Shown here one piece after another: positions 28,827 to 38,942 of a DNA stretch of 64,000 bases. The first letter of the stretch is position 1; each line of letters opens with the position of its first letter. This DNA comes from Acinetobacter sp. NCu2D-2. Lineage in GTDB: Bacteria; Pseudomonadota; Gammaproteobacteria; Pseudomonadales; Moraxellaceae. Location: assembly GCF_001647675.1 (NCBI RefSeq), contig NZ_CP015594.1, forward strand, positions 868,001 to 932,000. Direction: 5' to 3'. A program made the position numbers and the translations under genes. The notes under the pieces were generated by a model. It was not told the origin of the DNA. It saw nothing but the letters and a program-made list of their open reading frames with translations, and made no database searches.

Positions 28827-28855
28827 ATTTTAGGCAGGAAAATTCAGGTCGTCAA
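28827..28855 (-). promoter_or_regulatory. Promoter of tRNA-Asn pair B
   Basis: On the minus strand TTGACG, 17-bp spacer, TAAAAT, ending 12 nt before the tRNA. The sequence is unrelated to the promoter of pair A. Confidence 0.75.
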
Positions 28856-28932
28856 CAAAAAATAGTGCGAAATGCCTTTTTATTGTGCGATTAAGATTTA
28901 ATGGCTTAAATATTGATTCTATTGTGGTTTTA

Positions 28933-28948
28933 ATATTCAATTGAATAT
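28933..28948. promoter_or_regulatory. 16-bp perfect palindrome upstream of apeA
   Basis: ATATTCAATTGAATAT, ending 42 bp before the apeA start. A candidate operator or a promoter-overlapping site. AT-rich palindromes can occur by chance. Confidence 0.4.
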
Positions 28949-28990
28949 AGCTTTAATTGGGGATTGTGCTTTATAACATAGGTAAATCAA

Positions 28991-30370
28991 ATGCGAATCG
29001 AAAAACATTACAAAAAAACGGGATATTTTTGGTTGCCAGGAAAAGAAGATATAAAAATTCCTGGAGTCTTATCAATAATTGATGGTGGGAAAGCAGAATT
29101 AGAAATTATTGGTCATTTCAGTGGAATAGAATCATTTAACAGTCCAGATGATTTAGATCGAATTCTAGGCTTAGTAGAGGGTGATGGTTTAGTAACTCTT
29201 GATCATTGTTTTTATACTAAAAAGAATTTTACATTTGGAGGAATTTCAAAATCAATCATCTTCGTACACAAGGTGTTTAGTGGTGCTAGTTGGGACGAAG
29301 ATGAAACTATCACTTTCAATACATTTTCATTTGAAGTGGATTGCTTAGATGAATGGGTAGGAATTAGTGGTATAGCAGTCAATGGAGACGATCCAAGATT
29401 ACAAACAACTATTACATATATTCCACCTGAGAAAAAAATATTTGAATTAGCGAATGGTATGGCTCTTGAAATTGGCTTTGCATATACGCTTCCTGGGTTT
29501 CTTAATCTAAAAGAAGCAAAAGTTACTCAACGAGCTTACTTTAGGCTTGTATCTAAAGAATTACATGAGCTAAATGAATTTATTGCTATTGCTTCCCAAA
29601 TTACTAATTTTATGTGTTTTGCTATAGATGATGTTGTTTCAATAAAGAATGTCACTGCAACCTCTTACGAAATACAGCGTAAGATAGGTGAAAATGAATA
29701 TCCTGTACCTATAAAAATATATTATCAAAGCACAACATATGTTGAAAAAGTACCAAATAAAAGTCGGCACAAAATGCTCTTCACCTTTGGTACTATCGAG
29801 GATAATGCTCAACACGTATTCAATAATTGGTTAAATGCTTATGAATATTTAGCTCCAGCAATGAATTTATATTTTTCCACTAAAATGGATGCTCAAAAAT
29901 ATCTTGAAGGAAAATTTCTAGCTTTAGCACAGGGATTAGAGACCTATCATAGGCGAACTAGTAATGAAACTTTAATGGAGACAGATGCATTTACGAAATT
30001 AGTTGAAGAAATCATTAATGGGTGTCCAGAAGATAAACGTGAATGGTTGCAAGGTCGCTTAATGCATGGAAATGAACTTAATCTTGGGAAGAGATTGAAA
30101 TGTATTATGGAGCCATTCAAAGAATATTTTGGAAATAGTAGTGAAAGAAGCAAACTCTTGAGAAGTATAGTTAATACAAGAAATTATTTCACACATTATA
30201 GTGAAAATTTAGAAAGCGAAGCCGCAAATGGAGCTGATCTTTGGGAAATCTGTGAAAAAATAGAAGCTATATTTAATTTACATTTTTTAAAGGTAATTGG
30301 TTTTACTGATGAAGAAATAATGTTGGTAGTGCAAAATAGCCAGTCACTAAAAAACAGATTGAAGAGTTAA
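28991..30370 (+). CDS. apeA: ApeA-type HEPN anti-phage protein
   Basis: 459 residues. The N-terminal half (about 1-290) is a beta-rich domain of the ApeA N-terminal type (GYFWLPGKEDIKIPGVL, then DGGKAELEIIGHF). The C-terminal half is a helical HEPN domain, with FLALAQGLETYHRR near 309-322 and the RNase motif Rx4H as R397 and H402 in NTRNYFTHYSE. ApeA is a single-gene abortive-infection system in which a HEPN nuclease acts on phage infection (family knowledge). The gene is clearly more AT-rich than its neighbours and lies between the tRNA-Asn array and sodB, which suggests horizontal gain. Shine-Dalgarno AGG, 8 nt spacing. Confidence 0.82.
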   Translation: MRIEKHYKKTGYFWLPGKEDIKIPGVLSIIDGGKAELEIIGHFSGIESFNSPDDLDRILGLVEGDGLVTLDHCFYTKKNFTFGGISKSIIFVHKVFSGASWDEDETITFNTFSFEVDCLDEWVGISGIAVNGDDPRLQTTITYIPPEKKIFELANGMALEIGFAYTLPGFLNLKEAKVTQRAYFRLVSKELHELNEFIAIASQITNFMCFAIDDVVSIKNVTATSYEIQRKIGENEYPVPIKIYYQSTTYVEKVPNKSRHKMLFTFGTIEDNAQHVFNNWLNAYEYLAPAMNLYFSTKMDAQKYLEGKFLALAQGLETYHRRTSNETLMETDAFTKLVEEIINGCPEDKREWLQGRLMHGNELNLGKRLKCIMEPFKEYFGNSSERSKLLRSIVNTRNYFTHYSENLESEAANGADLWEICEKIEAIFNLHFLKVIGFTDEEIMLVVQNSQSLKNRLKS

Positions 30371-30434
30371 GAGGTGATTTGATTATTAAATGTTAATGCT
30401 TCTTTTCTTATACTTAATAGTCTTAGTCCATAAT

Positions 30435-30463
30435 AAAAAACCACCCTTTTGGGTGGTTTTTTT
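30435..30463. terminator. Bidirectional terminator between apeA and sodB
   Basis: AAAAAACCACCC, loop TTTT, GGGTGGTTTTTTT, with A and T runs on both sides. Confidence 0.88.
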
Positions 30464-30480
30464 ACTATGAAAAATAAAAC

Positions 30481-31107
30481 TTATTTTTCAACACCAGCTT
30501 CTTGGCCAGCATATTTAGCATTTGCGTAATCCCAGTTTACTAGGCTTTCTAGGAAAGTAGAGATGTACTTAGGACGAGCATTACGGAAGTCGATGTAGTA
30601 AGCGTGTTCCCAAACGTCGATTGTTAACACTGCAACTTTACCGTGTGCAAGTGGAGTGTCAGCGTTAGAAGTTTTAAGGATAGACAAGTTACCATTTACT
30701 TCGTCAGCAACTAACCAAGCCCAACCTGAACCGAATTGAGTTGCAGCAGCATTTGCAAATTCTTCAGCGAATTTTTCGTAAGAACCAAAAGCTTCGTCGA
30801 TTTTAGCAGCTAAAGCGCCAGTTGCTTTACCGCCACCGTTTTTAGCCATACAGTTCCAGTAGAATGTGTGGTTCCAAACTTGAGCAGCATTGTTGAATAC
30901 ACCTGCTTTAGATGCATCACCAGCAGTAGCTTTGATGATTTCTTCTAAAGTTTTACCTTCAAGGTCTGTGCCTTTGATAAGGTTGTTAAGGTTAACAACA
31001 TAAGTGTTATGGTGTTTGTCATGATGGTATTCTAAAGTTTCTTTGCTGATGTGTGGAGCAAGATCTTCGTAACCGTAAGGTAATGCTGGTAAAGTAATGG
31101 TTGTCAT
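30481..31107 (-). CDS. sodB: Superoxide dismutase (Fe)
   Basis: Dismutates superoxide to H2O2 and O2 in the cytoplasm. 208 residues. LPALPYGYEDLAPHISKETLEYHHDKHHNTYV carries the first metal His. AQVWNHTFYWNCM has the second. DVWEHAYYIDFRNARPKYI has the Asp and third His. The AATQFGSGWAWLV motif and a Gln at that site favour iron over manganese. Start 31107 has AGGA 8 nt upstream; upstream in-frame codons (to 31143) lack this. A gap of about 150 bp separates it from the Nif3 gene. Confidence 0.96.
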   Translation of the reverse strand: MTTITLPALPYGYEDLAPHISKETLEYHHDKHHNTYVVNLNNLIKGTDLEGKTLEEIIKATAGDASKAGVFNNAAQVWNHTFYWNCMAKNGGGKATGALAAKIDEAFGSYEKFAEEFANAAATQFGSGWAWLVADEVNGNLSILKTSNADTPLAHGKVAVLTIDVWEHAYYIDFRNARPKYISTFLESLVNWDYANAKYAGQEAGVEK

Positions 31108-31261
31108 GTTTTCAATTCCTTGCATTTTGCTGGGTTTTGACAATAAGTGGCTTTATTGTAATAGATTATTGGACAAAAATGCGCATTGCTTTTAAATAAC
31201 AATACAGAATAAAGCCCTAAAATATACGTATAAAGCTTACGTCAAAATCCGTCAGATGAAA

Positions 31262-32020
31262 TTAAATCGGATTGTTTAATTCGAAATAACTATACTCAAT
31301 ATTGAACTGTTCTGAAATAGCTTTTGCTAAGCGTTGTACACCATATTTTTCAGTCGCATGATGCCCACAGGCATAGTAATGCACATTCAATTCTTGTGCT
31401 TCATAGAAAGTACGTTCAGACACTTCGCCTGAAATATAGGCATCGCAGTTTTGTTCCGCTGCTTTTTTAATAAAATCTTGTGCACCACCTGTACAAAATC
31501 CGACCTTTTGAATATTTGCTTTATCGGCAGGTAAATGAATCGCATCAAAGCCTAATTTTTCCGATACGAATGCTTTAAATTGTTCAGGTGACATAGGAGA
31601 TTTTAAATAACCAATATTGCCAATTGGATGACGTTCAGTAGGATCAAGCGCTTCGATATTTTGTAGTTCGAGCAAATCGGCAATTGCAGTGTTATTACCT
31701 AATGTTGGATGACTATCTAAAGGTAAATGATAACCCGCTAATGAAATATCATTTTTAATCAGGGTTTTAATTCTTTTTCCACGCATGCCCGTAATCGGGT
31801 ATGCTTCGCCTTTCCAAAAATAGCCATGATGAACCAAGAGCAAATCTGCACCTTGTGCAATTGCAGCTTCAATTGCAGTTTGTGAAGCAGTCACGGCACA
31901 CAAAATTTTATTCACGTCTTGTTTGCCTTCAATTTGAAGACCATTCGGTGCATAGTCTTTAAATTCTGCGGACTTTAAAGTTTGGTCACACCATTGAATA
32001 ATTTTCAGCAAATCAGCCAT
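31262..32020 (-). CDS. Nif3-like dinuclear metal-centre protein (YbgI family)
   Basis: 252 residues, the length of E. coli YbgI (247), a hexameric toroid with two metals per subunit. Metal ligands are seen in LLLVHHGYFWKG, YHLPLDSHPTLGNN and the C-terminal YYACGHHATEKYGVQRL. The function is unsettled; the GTP cyclohydrolase I type 2 label in databases is by homology only. It is divergent from the DegS-like protease gene and separate from sodB. Confidence 0.93.
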   Translation of the reverse strand: MADLLKIIQWCDQTLKSAEFKDYAPNGLQIEGKQDVNKILCAVTASQTAIEAAIAQGADLLLVHHGYFWKGEAYPITGMRGKRIKTLIKNDISLAGYHLPLDSHPTLGNNTAIADLLELQNIEALDPTERHPIGNIGYLKSPMSPEQFKAFVSEKLGFDAIHLPADKANIQKVGFCTGGAQDFIKKAAEQNCDAYISGEVSERTFYEAQELNVHYYACGHHATEKYGVQRLAKAISEQFNIEYSYFELNNPI

Positions 32021-32188
32021 AACGATCTCTTGAATTTTACAATTTCACCATCAAAACATATTTTTAATTGTAACTAAAGCAGCACAAATCTCTTTTGTAT
32101 TATTTATGCTAAGGGATATGTTTAAGATTACAATGAACCATAAATTTCTTAGTCATCAACAAATTAAAATATTTAGAGGATGAAGGAC

Positions 32189-33382
32189 GTGCGTAAGACC
32201 TTTAGTTGGTTGCCTTGGGTACTATTGATATTGGTCATTATCGGCTTTATCGGATGGCAACAAATCAATAAACCAAAAGCACCTGTTGCACCTGATGGCA
32301 TTAAGTTGCCTGCGGAAAAGGTAGAACCGTTGGTAAATACGTCACGTACAGGTGGTGTCGTTTCTTATAGCAGTGCAGTCAAAGTCGCTGCGCCTGCTGT
32401 GGTGAACATTTTCACGACTCAAAAAGTACGCCAACAAGCAAATCCATTGTTGAATGACCCTGTATTCCGTGAGTTTTTTGGCAATCAATTACCAGATCAA
32501 CTACGTCAAGCACCGAATGAAAACAGTTTGGGTTCAGGTGTGATTGTTCGTGCGGATGGTTATATCTTAACAAATAACCATGTGGTGGCTGGAGCGGATC
32601 AAATTGTAGTTGCGCTGCAAGATGGTCGCCGTGCAGTTGCAAAAGTGATTGGTTTAGACCCTGAAACGGATTTGGCTGTCATTAAAATTGATTTGCAGGA
32701 TTTGCCTGTTTTGCCATTTAAATTAAGTGGCAATGAAGTGGGGGATGTTGTACTCGCCATTGGTAACCCATTTGGTGTGGGGCAAACTGTGACACAAGGG
32801 ATTATCTCTGCGACAGGTCGTTCTGACTTAGGGATCAATACCTATGAAGACTTCATCCAAACGGATGCCGCAATTAACCCAGGTAACTCAGGTGGTGCGT
32901 TAATTGATGTTGCAGGTAACTTGATTGGTGTAAATACTGCAATCTTCTCGCAATCGGGTGGTTCGCTTGGTATTGGTTTTGCCATTCCTGCGAAAATTTG
33001 CCAACAAGTATTGAATGCAATTTTAAAAGATGGTCGTGTGATCCGTGGTTATTTAGGTATTGGTCTGGCTCAACATCGTGCCAATCAAGATCTAACTGAA
33101 CCGCAAAAAACCGGTGTGGTCGTTGAGAATGTAGAACCGAATGGTCCTGCTGCAAAAGGCGGCTTACAAAAAGGTGATGTGATTTTAAAAGTGAATGATG
33201 AAGTGATTACATCTGCATCACACTTAGTGAATTATGTTGCTTTACAGGCACCGAATAGTGTTGTGAAAATTGCGATTGAACGAGATTCAAAACCAATGGT
33301 TACTGAAGTCACCATTGGTGAGCGTAAACCTCAACGTCGTAATCAAAACGCTCAATATATTCCATTACCAAGTCCTCAGTAA
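32189..33382 (+). CDS. Membrane-anchored trypsin-like serine protease, DegS/AlgW type
   Basis: About 397 residues: an N-terminal membrane anchor (SWLPWVLLILVIIGFIGW), a trypsin-like protease domain and one PDZ domain (about 285-370). The catalytic triad is H131 in TNNHVVAG, Asp in ETDLAVIKI and S234 in NPGNSGGALID. One PDZ and the anchor indicate a DegS-like sensor protease that starts RseA-type anti-sigma cleavage, rather than DegP. Whether Acinetobacter uses it that way is uncertain. The GTG at 32189 has GAGG 9 nt upstream; the in-frame ATG at 32180 overlaps that site. Confidence 0.92.
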   Translation: MRKTFSWLPWVLLILVIIGFIGWQQINKPKAPVAPDGIKLPAEKVEPLVNTSRTGGVVSYSSAVKVAAPAVVNIFTTQKVRQQANPLLNDPVFREFFGNQLPDQLRQAPNENSLGSGVIVRADGYILTNNHVVAGADQIVVALQDGRRAVAKVIGLDPETDLAVIKIDLQDLPVLPFKLSGNEVGDVVLAIGNPFGVGQTVTQGIISATGRSDLGINTYEDFIQTDAAINPGNSGGALIDVAGNLIGVNTAIFSQSGGSLGIGFAIPAKICQQVLNAILKDGRVIRGYLGIGLAQHRANQDLTEPQKTGVVVENVEPNGPAAKGGLQKGDVILKVNDEVITSASHLVNYVALQAPNSVVKIAIERDSKPMVTEVTIGERKPQRRNQNAQYIPLPSPQ

Positions 33383-33395
33383 TCTGAGCTGACTG

Positions 33396-33426
33396 AAAAA
33401 AAGCCCTTCAAGTGAAGGGCTTTTTT
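33396..33426. terminator. Bidirectional terminator between protease gene and fadE
   Basis: AAAAAGCCCTTCA, loop AG, TGAAGGGCTTTTTT. Confidence 0.88.
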
Positions 33427-33444
33427 ATAACCTTAAGATATGAT

Positions 33445-35925
33445 TTAGATAGGTGGTAAGGCATCCGTCTCTGTACTTTGTTGGGCTTTAATATACGGAT
33501 TTTCTAAGTCCAAAACATTCTCAAATTTAAGATCAAAGACGTCCGTTAACATACTGTCATAACGTTTAGCATTATAGGTTCTGAGTTGCTCAGCTTCATG
33601 CTCAGTAATAAAACCTTGGTTCAACGCATCTTCAAGATGTTCATCAAAAGTAAGACCTTGGAATTTATTTTTTGATTCTGCTTTTTTAAAGCGATCCCAT
33701 AATGGTTCGATTTCAAGCAGCAATTTAAAGGTTGATTCCATGCGACCAGTGACATCATCTTCCGCAGTACAGTAATAAATATGCTGGGTTAATTCATGGC
33801 GGAACGCATTGTCTTCCATCATACTGGCTGCCACTTTTTGCTTTAAGGCATCGGATGGCTTTTGTAATGGTCGACCAAATGGGAAGCATAAGAGTTTCAC
33901 CATCGCTGCAGCCGCAGGTACTGGGAAGTTTTCAAATAAATCAAAAAATGCTTCTTGTGCGGTATATAAAGCTTTCTTAACTGCGAGTTCTGCATGTAAG
34001 CGTTCAGCTTCAGTTTTTCTGCTGTGCTCAAAGAATTTTAAAATCGCAGATGCAATAAACAAATGTCCATGAATATCAGCCAAACGACCCGAAAGCATTT
34101 CTTTGCGTTTGATATCACCTGCAAGTAAGCCCAAACACATGTCTGCTGTTAGTGCAAAATTGGCACTGAGACGATTAATGATTTTGTAGTAAGGCAGTGT
34201 GAAATCCACTGAACTTTGTGGAGTATCACTTGAGCCACCGGTAAAAGCGTAGGCAAATGATCGTGTTGCTCGGTTAAAGGTATAGCCTAAATGCTTAAAC
34301 AGCATGTCATTAAATTGGTCGAGTGCAGTGTTTTTATCTTCGGCTTGTAAAAGCTGCAGCTCTTCATATAAGTAGGGGTGACAGCGCATTGAACCTTGAC
34401 CAAAAATCATCAATGAGCGACTTAAAATATTGGCACCTTCTACGGTAATTGAAACCGGAATTGCCTGATAATTCAATGCAAGGAAATTACGCGGTCCCAT
34501 TTGAATGGCACGACCACCGACGACATCCATGCCATGATTGACAATCTTACGCATGGTTTCGGTTGCATAGTATTTGGCGATGGCAGTCATTACAGCCGGT
34601 TTTCCACCTTGATTCAGGCCACATGTCACCAAATAACGGAAAGCCTCCAACATATAAGTGTCGCTGGCAATTTCACTATTGGCTTCTTGTACACCTTCAA
34701 ATTTACCCACTGAAATTTTAAATTGCTGACGAATTCTTGAAAAAGCACCGACATTTAAATACGCCATTTCAGCTGAAGCAGTCGAAAGTGCTGGGAGTGA
34801 GATACCACGACCGACGGCAAGACACTCCATCAGCATACGCCAGCCTTTACCTGCATTTTTAACCCCACCAATAATCCAATCGAGTGGAATAAAGACATCT
34901 TTACCTTCTACTGTACCATTCATAAAAGGAGGACCAGGATGATGACGTGCACCAATTTTTACGCCTTCATGATCGGCAGGAAGTAAGGCACAGGTAATTC
35001 CATAATCAGTTTGTTCACCGATTAAATGATCTGGGTCGTACATCTTAAAGGCGAGACCGACAACGGTCGCGATTGGAGCTAAGGTAATCCAGCGTTTGGA
35101 AAAGTTCATTTTCAAGCCAAGAACTTCTTGACCTTCGAACTGCCCGTAACACACCACGCCAGTATCTGGAATTGCACCCGCATCAGAACCTGCTTCTGGA
35201 CTGGTCAAGCCGAAACATGGAATTTCTTCACCTTTGGCTAGACCAGGTAAATAACGATCCTTTTGTTCATCTGTTCCGTAGTGGAGGAGTAACTCGCCTG
35301 GGCCTAATGAATTCGGCACCATGCAGCTGACAGCAGCAGTTAATGAACGAGACGCGATTTTGCTCATCACACGGCTTTGTGCAAATGAACTAAAAGCTCG
35401 ACCGCCGTATTCCTTAGGAATAATTAAACCTAAAAAACCATTGTCCTTAATAAATTGCCAAATATGATCAGGCAATTCTCGCTGCTCATGTATATCCCAT
35501 TCATTTAACATGGCACAAAGTTGTTCGACTTCGTTGTCGATAAATGCTTGTTCTTCTAAGGAGAGTTTTGGATAAGGATAATCATTAAAGGTTTCCCAAT
35601 TGGGTGCCCCCATAAAGAGTTCTTTTTCCCACCAACTGGTGCCTGAATCTAAAGCCTCGCGTTCTGTCGGGCTAATACTCGGCATGGCTTTAGCAAGCGC
35701 GTTATAAGCTGGTTTTGAAATTAGTAACATACGTAAAGGTTCAATCATGACGATGATGCTGATTAAAATGAGGGGAAGTCCCAGCAAAAGTGACCAAGGG
35801 CTAATAAAGGCACAGACAATAGCCGCAATAATTAATACAATGGCGCCACTGGTTCTGGAAAGCTCAAAATAAAAGATAGCCCATAAGCTAAAGATTAAAA
35901 TCAGAACTGCGAGTATGAATAGCAT
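33445..35925 (-). CDS. fadE: Acyl-CoA dehydrogenase, FadE type
   Basis: First oxidation step of fatty-acid beta-oxidation. 826 residues (E. coli FadE 814), much longer than ordinary acyl-CoA dehydrogenases because of an N-terminal two-helix membrane segment (1-65) and a C-terminal extension. The dehydrogenase core includes GFLGLIIPKEYGGRAFSSFA, CFGLTSPEAGSDAGAIPDTG, VVGGRAIQMGPRNFL and SITVEGANILSRSLMIFGQG, the FAD and catalytic Glu region. Start 35925 is supported by GGAG 10 nt upstream; upstream in-frame codons reach 35964. It is a single-gene unit. Confidence 0.95.
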   Translation of the reverse strand: MLFILAVLILIFSLWAIFYFELSRTSGAIVLIIAAIVCAFISPWSLLLGLPLILISIIVMIEPLRMLLISKPAYNALAKAMPSISPTEREALDSGTSWWEKELFMGAPNWETFNDYPYPKLSLEEQAFIDNEVEQLCAMLNEWDIHEQRELPDHIWQFIKDNGFLGLIIPKEYGGRAFSSFAQSRVMSKIASRSLTAAVSCMVPNSLGPGELLLHYGTDEQKDRYLPGLAKGEEIPCFGLTSPEAGSDAGAIPDTGVVCYGQFEGQEVLGLKMNFSKRWITLAPIATVVGLAFKMYDPDHLIGEQTDYGITCALLPADHEGVKIGARHHPGPPFMNGTVEGKDVFIPLDWIIGGVKNAGKGWRMLMECLAVGRGISLPALSTASAEMAYLNVGAFSRIRQQFKISVGKFEGVQEANSEIASDTYMLEAFRYLVTCGLNQGGKPAVMTAIAKYYATETMRKIVNHGMDVVGGRAIQMGPRNFLALNYQAIPVSITVEGANILSRSLMIFGQGSMRCHPYLYEELQLLQAEDKNTALDQFNDMLFKHLGYTFNRATRSFAYAFTGGSSDTPQSSVDFTLPYYKIINRLSANFALTADMCLGLLAGDIKRKEMLSGRLADIHGHLFIASAILKFFEHSRKTEAERLHAELAVKKALYTAQEAFFDLFENFPVPAAAAMVKLLCFPFGRPLQKPSDALKQKVAASMMEDNAFRHELTQHIYYCTAEDDVTGRMESTFKLLLEIEPLWDRFKKAESKNKFQGLTFDEHLEDALNQGFITEHEAEQLRTYNAKRYDSMLTDVFDLKFENVLDLENPYIKAQQSTETDALPPI

Positions 35926-36241
35926 TTTTATTTTTCTCCATAATGTGCAATTCAGACATATCATTCGTGATGTGTAGTGAAGTTTGGGTTAATAGAATGA
36001 TGTGCCCGATTGCGTCAGACTGGAGCTCGCAATAAGGCAGCGAGCAATTTTATAAAGCATTGAACTGTTTTGAGATTGTTTGAAAAGTGTTCAATATTCA
36101 AGTGAGAACACGCAACGAAATGTGAACTTGAGTAAGAACTGCTTAAAATAGGAAAATGGTTTTTGATTGATGTTGTGAGATAAGGGCGCAGAGAATAGAG
36201 TGATTTATTCTTAGTCTTTGGTTTTTTTGTATTCTTATAAT
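35926..36241. other. Intergenic region upstream of fadE
   Basis: No gene seen. It must contain the fadE promoter. One inverted repeat, GCTCGC (36025-36030) and GCGAGC (36040-36045) with a 9-nt loop, stands out in otherwise AT-rich sequence. No FadR-type site is recognised. Confidence 0.45.
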
Positions 36242-36270
36242 AAAAAAAGCCCTGAATGATCAGGGCTTTT
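36242..36270 (-). terminator. lipA terminator
   Basis: Minus-strand AAAAGCCCTGATCATTCAGG then GCTTTTTTT, 14 bp past the stop. Confidence 0.88.
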
Positions 36271-36284
36271 GAGTAAAATGATAA

Positions 36285-37298
36285 TTAAGCTTCAATCGTT
36301 TGAACGCTAATTTTTTTCGCAGGATCGGCTTTACGGCGTACAGCAGGTACAGGCTCACCATAATATTGACGGTCAGCAAAGTAACTTGAACGAACCATCG
36401 GTGCAGCCCAGATATTCTTGAAGCCAAGTTTTTGACCATGCGCTGTATAACGTTCAAATTCTTCAGGTGTTACGAAACGGTCAATTGGTGCGTGTTCTTT
36501 AGACGGCTGTAAATATTGACCAATCGTTACATAATCGACATCGTGTGCTTTTAAATCATCAAGTAAAGCAATTACTTCTTCTTCAGTTTCACCAATACCG
36601 ACCATCAAACCACATTTGGTTGGTACGTCAGGGCAATACTCTTTAAACATTTTCAATAAATTTAAAGAATGTTGATAGTCTGAACCTGGACGCATGGCTT
36701 TATATAAACGTGGCACAGTTTCAATATTATGGTTGAATACGTCTGGTGGGCATTCAGTCATAATACGAAGCGCAATATCCATACGACCACGGAAATCAGG
36801 TACTAAGATTTCAAGCAATGTATTTGGGCTTAAAGCACGTGCTTCTTTAATACAATCCACAAAATGCTGTGCACCACCATCAAGTAAATCATCGCGGTCA
36901 ACTGATGTGATCACGGCATATTTCAAACCAAGATTAGAAATCGTCTCAGCCATGTGGCGTGGTTCATCAGGATCGAGTGCATTTGGACGGCCATGGGCTA
37001 CATCACAGAATGGACAGCGACGAGTACAAATATCACCCATAATCATAAAGGTTGCAGTACCACCACCGAAACATTCAGGTAGGTTTGGACACGCAGCTTC
37101 TTCACAAACAGTATGCAATTTCTGCTCACGAAGGGTATTTTTAATACGTTGAACTTCTTCAGGGGCTGCCATTTTGACGCGAATCCAATCAGGTTTTCGC
37201 GGTGTTTCAACCGTAGGGATCACTTTTACAGGAATACGAGCGACCTTTTCTGCGCCACGAAGTTTGACACCCTGTTCAGGTTTACGGTTTTCAGACAT
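36285..37298 (-). CDS. lipA: Lipoyl synthase
   Basis: A radical-SAM enzyme inserting two sulfurs into octanoyl-lipoyl domains. About 337 residues. The auxiliary 4Fe-4S cluster ligands are in [15 protein letters not shown], and the radical-SAM CxxxCxxC is in [12 protein letters not shown]. The C-terminal [10 protein letters not shown] supplies the conserved Ser ligand. The ATG at 37298 is preferred; an in-frame GTG at 37313 would add five residues. No lipB is adjacent. Confidence 0.96.
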   Translation of the reverse strand: MSENRKPEQGVKLRGAEKVARIPVKVIPTVETPRKPDWIRVKMAAPEEVQRIKNTLREQKLHTVCEEAACPNLPECFGGGTATFMIMGDICTRRCPFCDVAHGRPNALDPDEPRHMAETISNLGLKYAVITSVDRDDLLDGGAQHFVDCIKEARALSPNTLLEILVPDFRGRMDIALRIMTECPPDVFNHNIETVPRLYKAMRPGSDYQHSLNLLKMFKEYCPDVPTKCGLMVGIGETEEEVIALLDDLKAHDVDYVTIGQYLQPSKEHAPIDRFVTPEEFERYTAHGQKLGFKNIWAAPMVRSSYFADRQYYGEPVPAVRRKADPAKKISVQTIEA

Positions 37299-37511
37299 AT
37301 TCAACTTTTCCACTGTTTTTGAAGGGGAGAGATATCAAAGATAGCCGGCTAAGTATAGCCGACTTAAAGTTGAATTTGGGAAAAAGGATTATTCATTTAA
37401 AAAATGTTCTCATCACTGAATATATACGAGTTAAATACACCAAATACAGGATATTTAAGTCATAATAGGGTCTACATTAAAGCGAATTTTTATTTTTTAA
37501 AGGAGCGTTGA

Positions 37512-38927
37512 ATGCCACGTAAGAAAGAGGTCGTTAGTGGGACTTTCGTTAAATACGATGCGGTAGTTCTAGGTTCAGGCCCTGCGGGTGAAGGCGCGGC
37601 AATGAAACTTGCCAAATCGGGTAAGCGTGTTGCAATCGTTGATATGCGTGAACAGCTAGGTGGTAACTGTACTCATGTGGGTACAATTCCAAGTAAAGCC
37701 TTACGTCAAACGGTGTCGAGTATCATTCGTTATCAACGTGACCCAATGTTCCAAAAAGTCGGTGACTGGAAACAGTTCACGATGAAACAAGTGCTTAGAA
37801 ATGCACATAAAGTCATTCAACAACAAGTTGAAACACACTCGCGTTTCTATGATCGCAACAAAATTGATATCTTTCATGGTCGTGCTTATGTCCAAGACCA
37901 AAATACTATTTTTGTATTTAGCCCAGATGGCATTAAAGAAACGATTCAATTTAAACAACTGGTGATTGCTACAGGTTCACGCCCATATCGTCCAGAAATT
38001 TTAGATTTTAATCATCCACGTGTATTTGATTCAGACAAAATTTTGGATCTTGATTATTCAATCCAAAAAATCATCATTTACGGTGCGGGTGTAATTGGTT
38101 GTGAATATGCATCTATCTTTATTGGTCTAGGTCATAAAGTTGACCTGATTAATACACAGCCAAAACTGCTTAGTTATCTTGATGATGAAATCTCTGATGC
38201 ATTGTCATATCACTTACGTGAACAAGGTGTTTTGATTCGTCACAACGAACAAATTGATTATCTTGAAACCTCTGATGACTATGTAGTGATGCATACACAA
38301 AGTGGTAAGAAGATTAAAGCGGATGCGATTTTGTGGTGTAACGGCCGTTCTGGTAATACCGATGGTTTAGGTCTTGAAAATGTTGGACTAAAACCAAATA
38401 GCCGTGGTCAATTGACAGTTAATGATAAATACCAAACAGAAGTGGAAAATATCTACGCTGCGGGTGACGTGATTGGTTGGCCATCGCTTGCTTCTGCTGC
38501 ATATGACCAAGGTCGTTGCGCAGGTGCAAATATGAGTGGTGAAGAAAACGTTAAACCTGTAACAGATATTCCTACAGGTATTTATACCATTCCAGAAATT
38601 TCTTCGATCGGTAAAACTGAACAACAGTTGACTGAAGAAAAAATTCCATATGAAGTGGGGCAAGCATCATTCCGTCATCTTGCACGTGCACAAATTACAG
38701 GTGACACGATGGGTGAATTGAAGATTCTATTCCACCGTGAAACTTTGGAAATTTTAGGTGTACATTGCTTCGGTAATAATGCATCTGAAATTATTCACAT
38801 TGGTCAGGCAGTAATGAACAGTCCTAACAATACCATTAAGTATTTCGTTGAGACGACGTTCAACTATCCGACTATGGCTGAAGCGTATCGTGTTGCAACA
38901 TTAAATGGTATGAACCGTTTGTTCTAA
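37512..38927 (+). CDS. sthA: Soluble pyridine nucleotide transhydrogenase
   Basis: A cytoplasmic flavoprotein balancing NADPH and NADH. 471 residues (E. coli 466). The FAD-binding [20 protein letters not shown] and the altered redox site [15 protein letters not shown] (one Cys instead of the CxxxxC disulfide) separate SthA from lipoamide dehydrogenase and glutathione reductase. [17 protein letters not shown] is the second nucleotide site, and the C-terminal dimer domain contains HIGQAVM. Shine-Dalgarno GGAG, 6 nt spacing. Monocistronic with its own terminator. Confidence 0.96.
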   Translation: MPRKKEVVSGTFVKYDAVVLGSGPAGEGAAMKLAKSGKRVAIVDMREQLGGNCTHVGTIPSKALRQTVSSIIRYQRDPMFQKVGDWKQFTMKQVLRNAHKVIQQQVETHSRFYDRNKIDIFHGRAYVQDQNTIFVFSPDGIKETIQFKQLVIATGSRPYRPEILDFNHPRVFDSDKILDLDYSIQKIIIYGAGVIGCEYASIFIGLGHKVDLINTQPKLLSYLDDEISDALSYHLREQGVLIRHNEQIDYLETSDDYVVMHTQSGKKIKADAILWCNGRSGNTDGLGLENVGLKPNSRGQLTVNDKYQTEVENIYAAGDVIGWPSLASAAYDQGRCAGANMSGEENVKPVTDIPTGIYTIPEISSIGKTEQQLTEEKIPYEVGQASFRHLARAQITGDTMGELKILFHRETLEILGVHCFGNNASEIIHIGQAVMNSPNNTIKYFVETTFNYPTMAEAYRVATLNGMNRLF

Positions 38928-38942
38928 GCAATGCCGTAAGCT

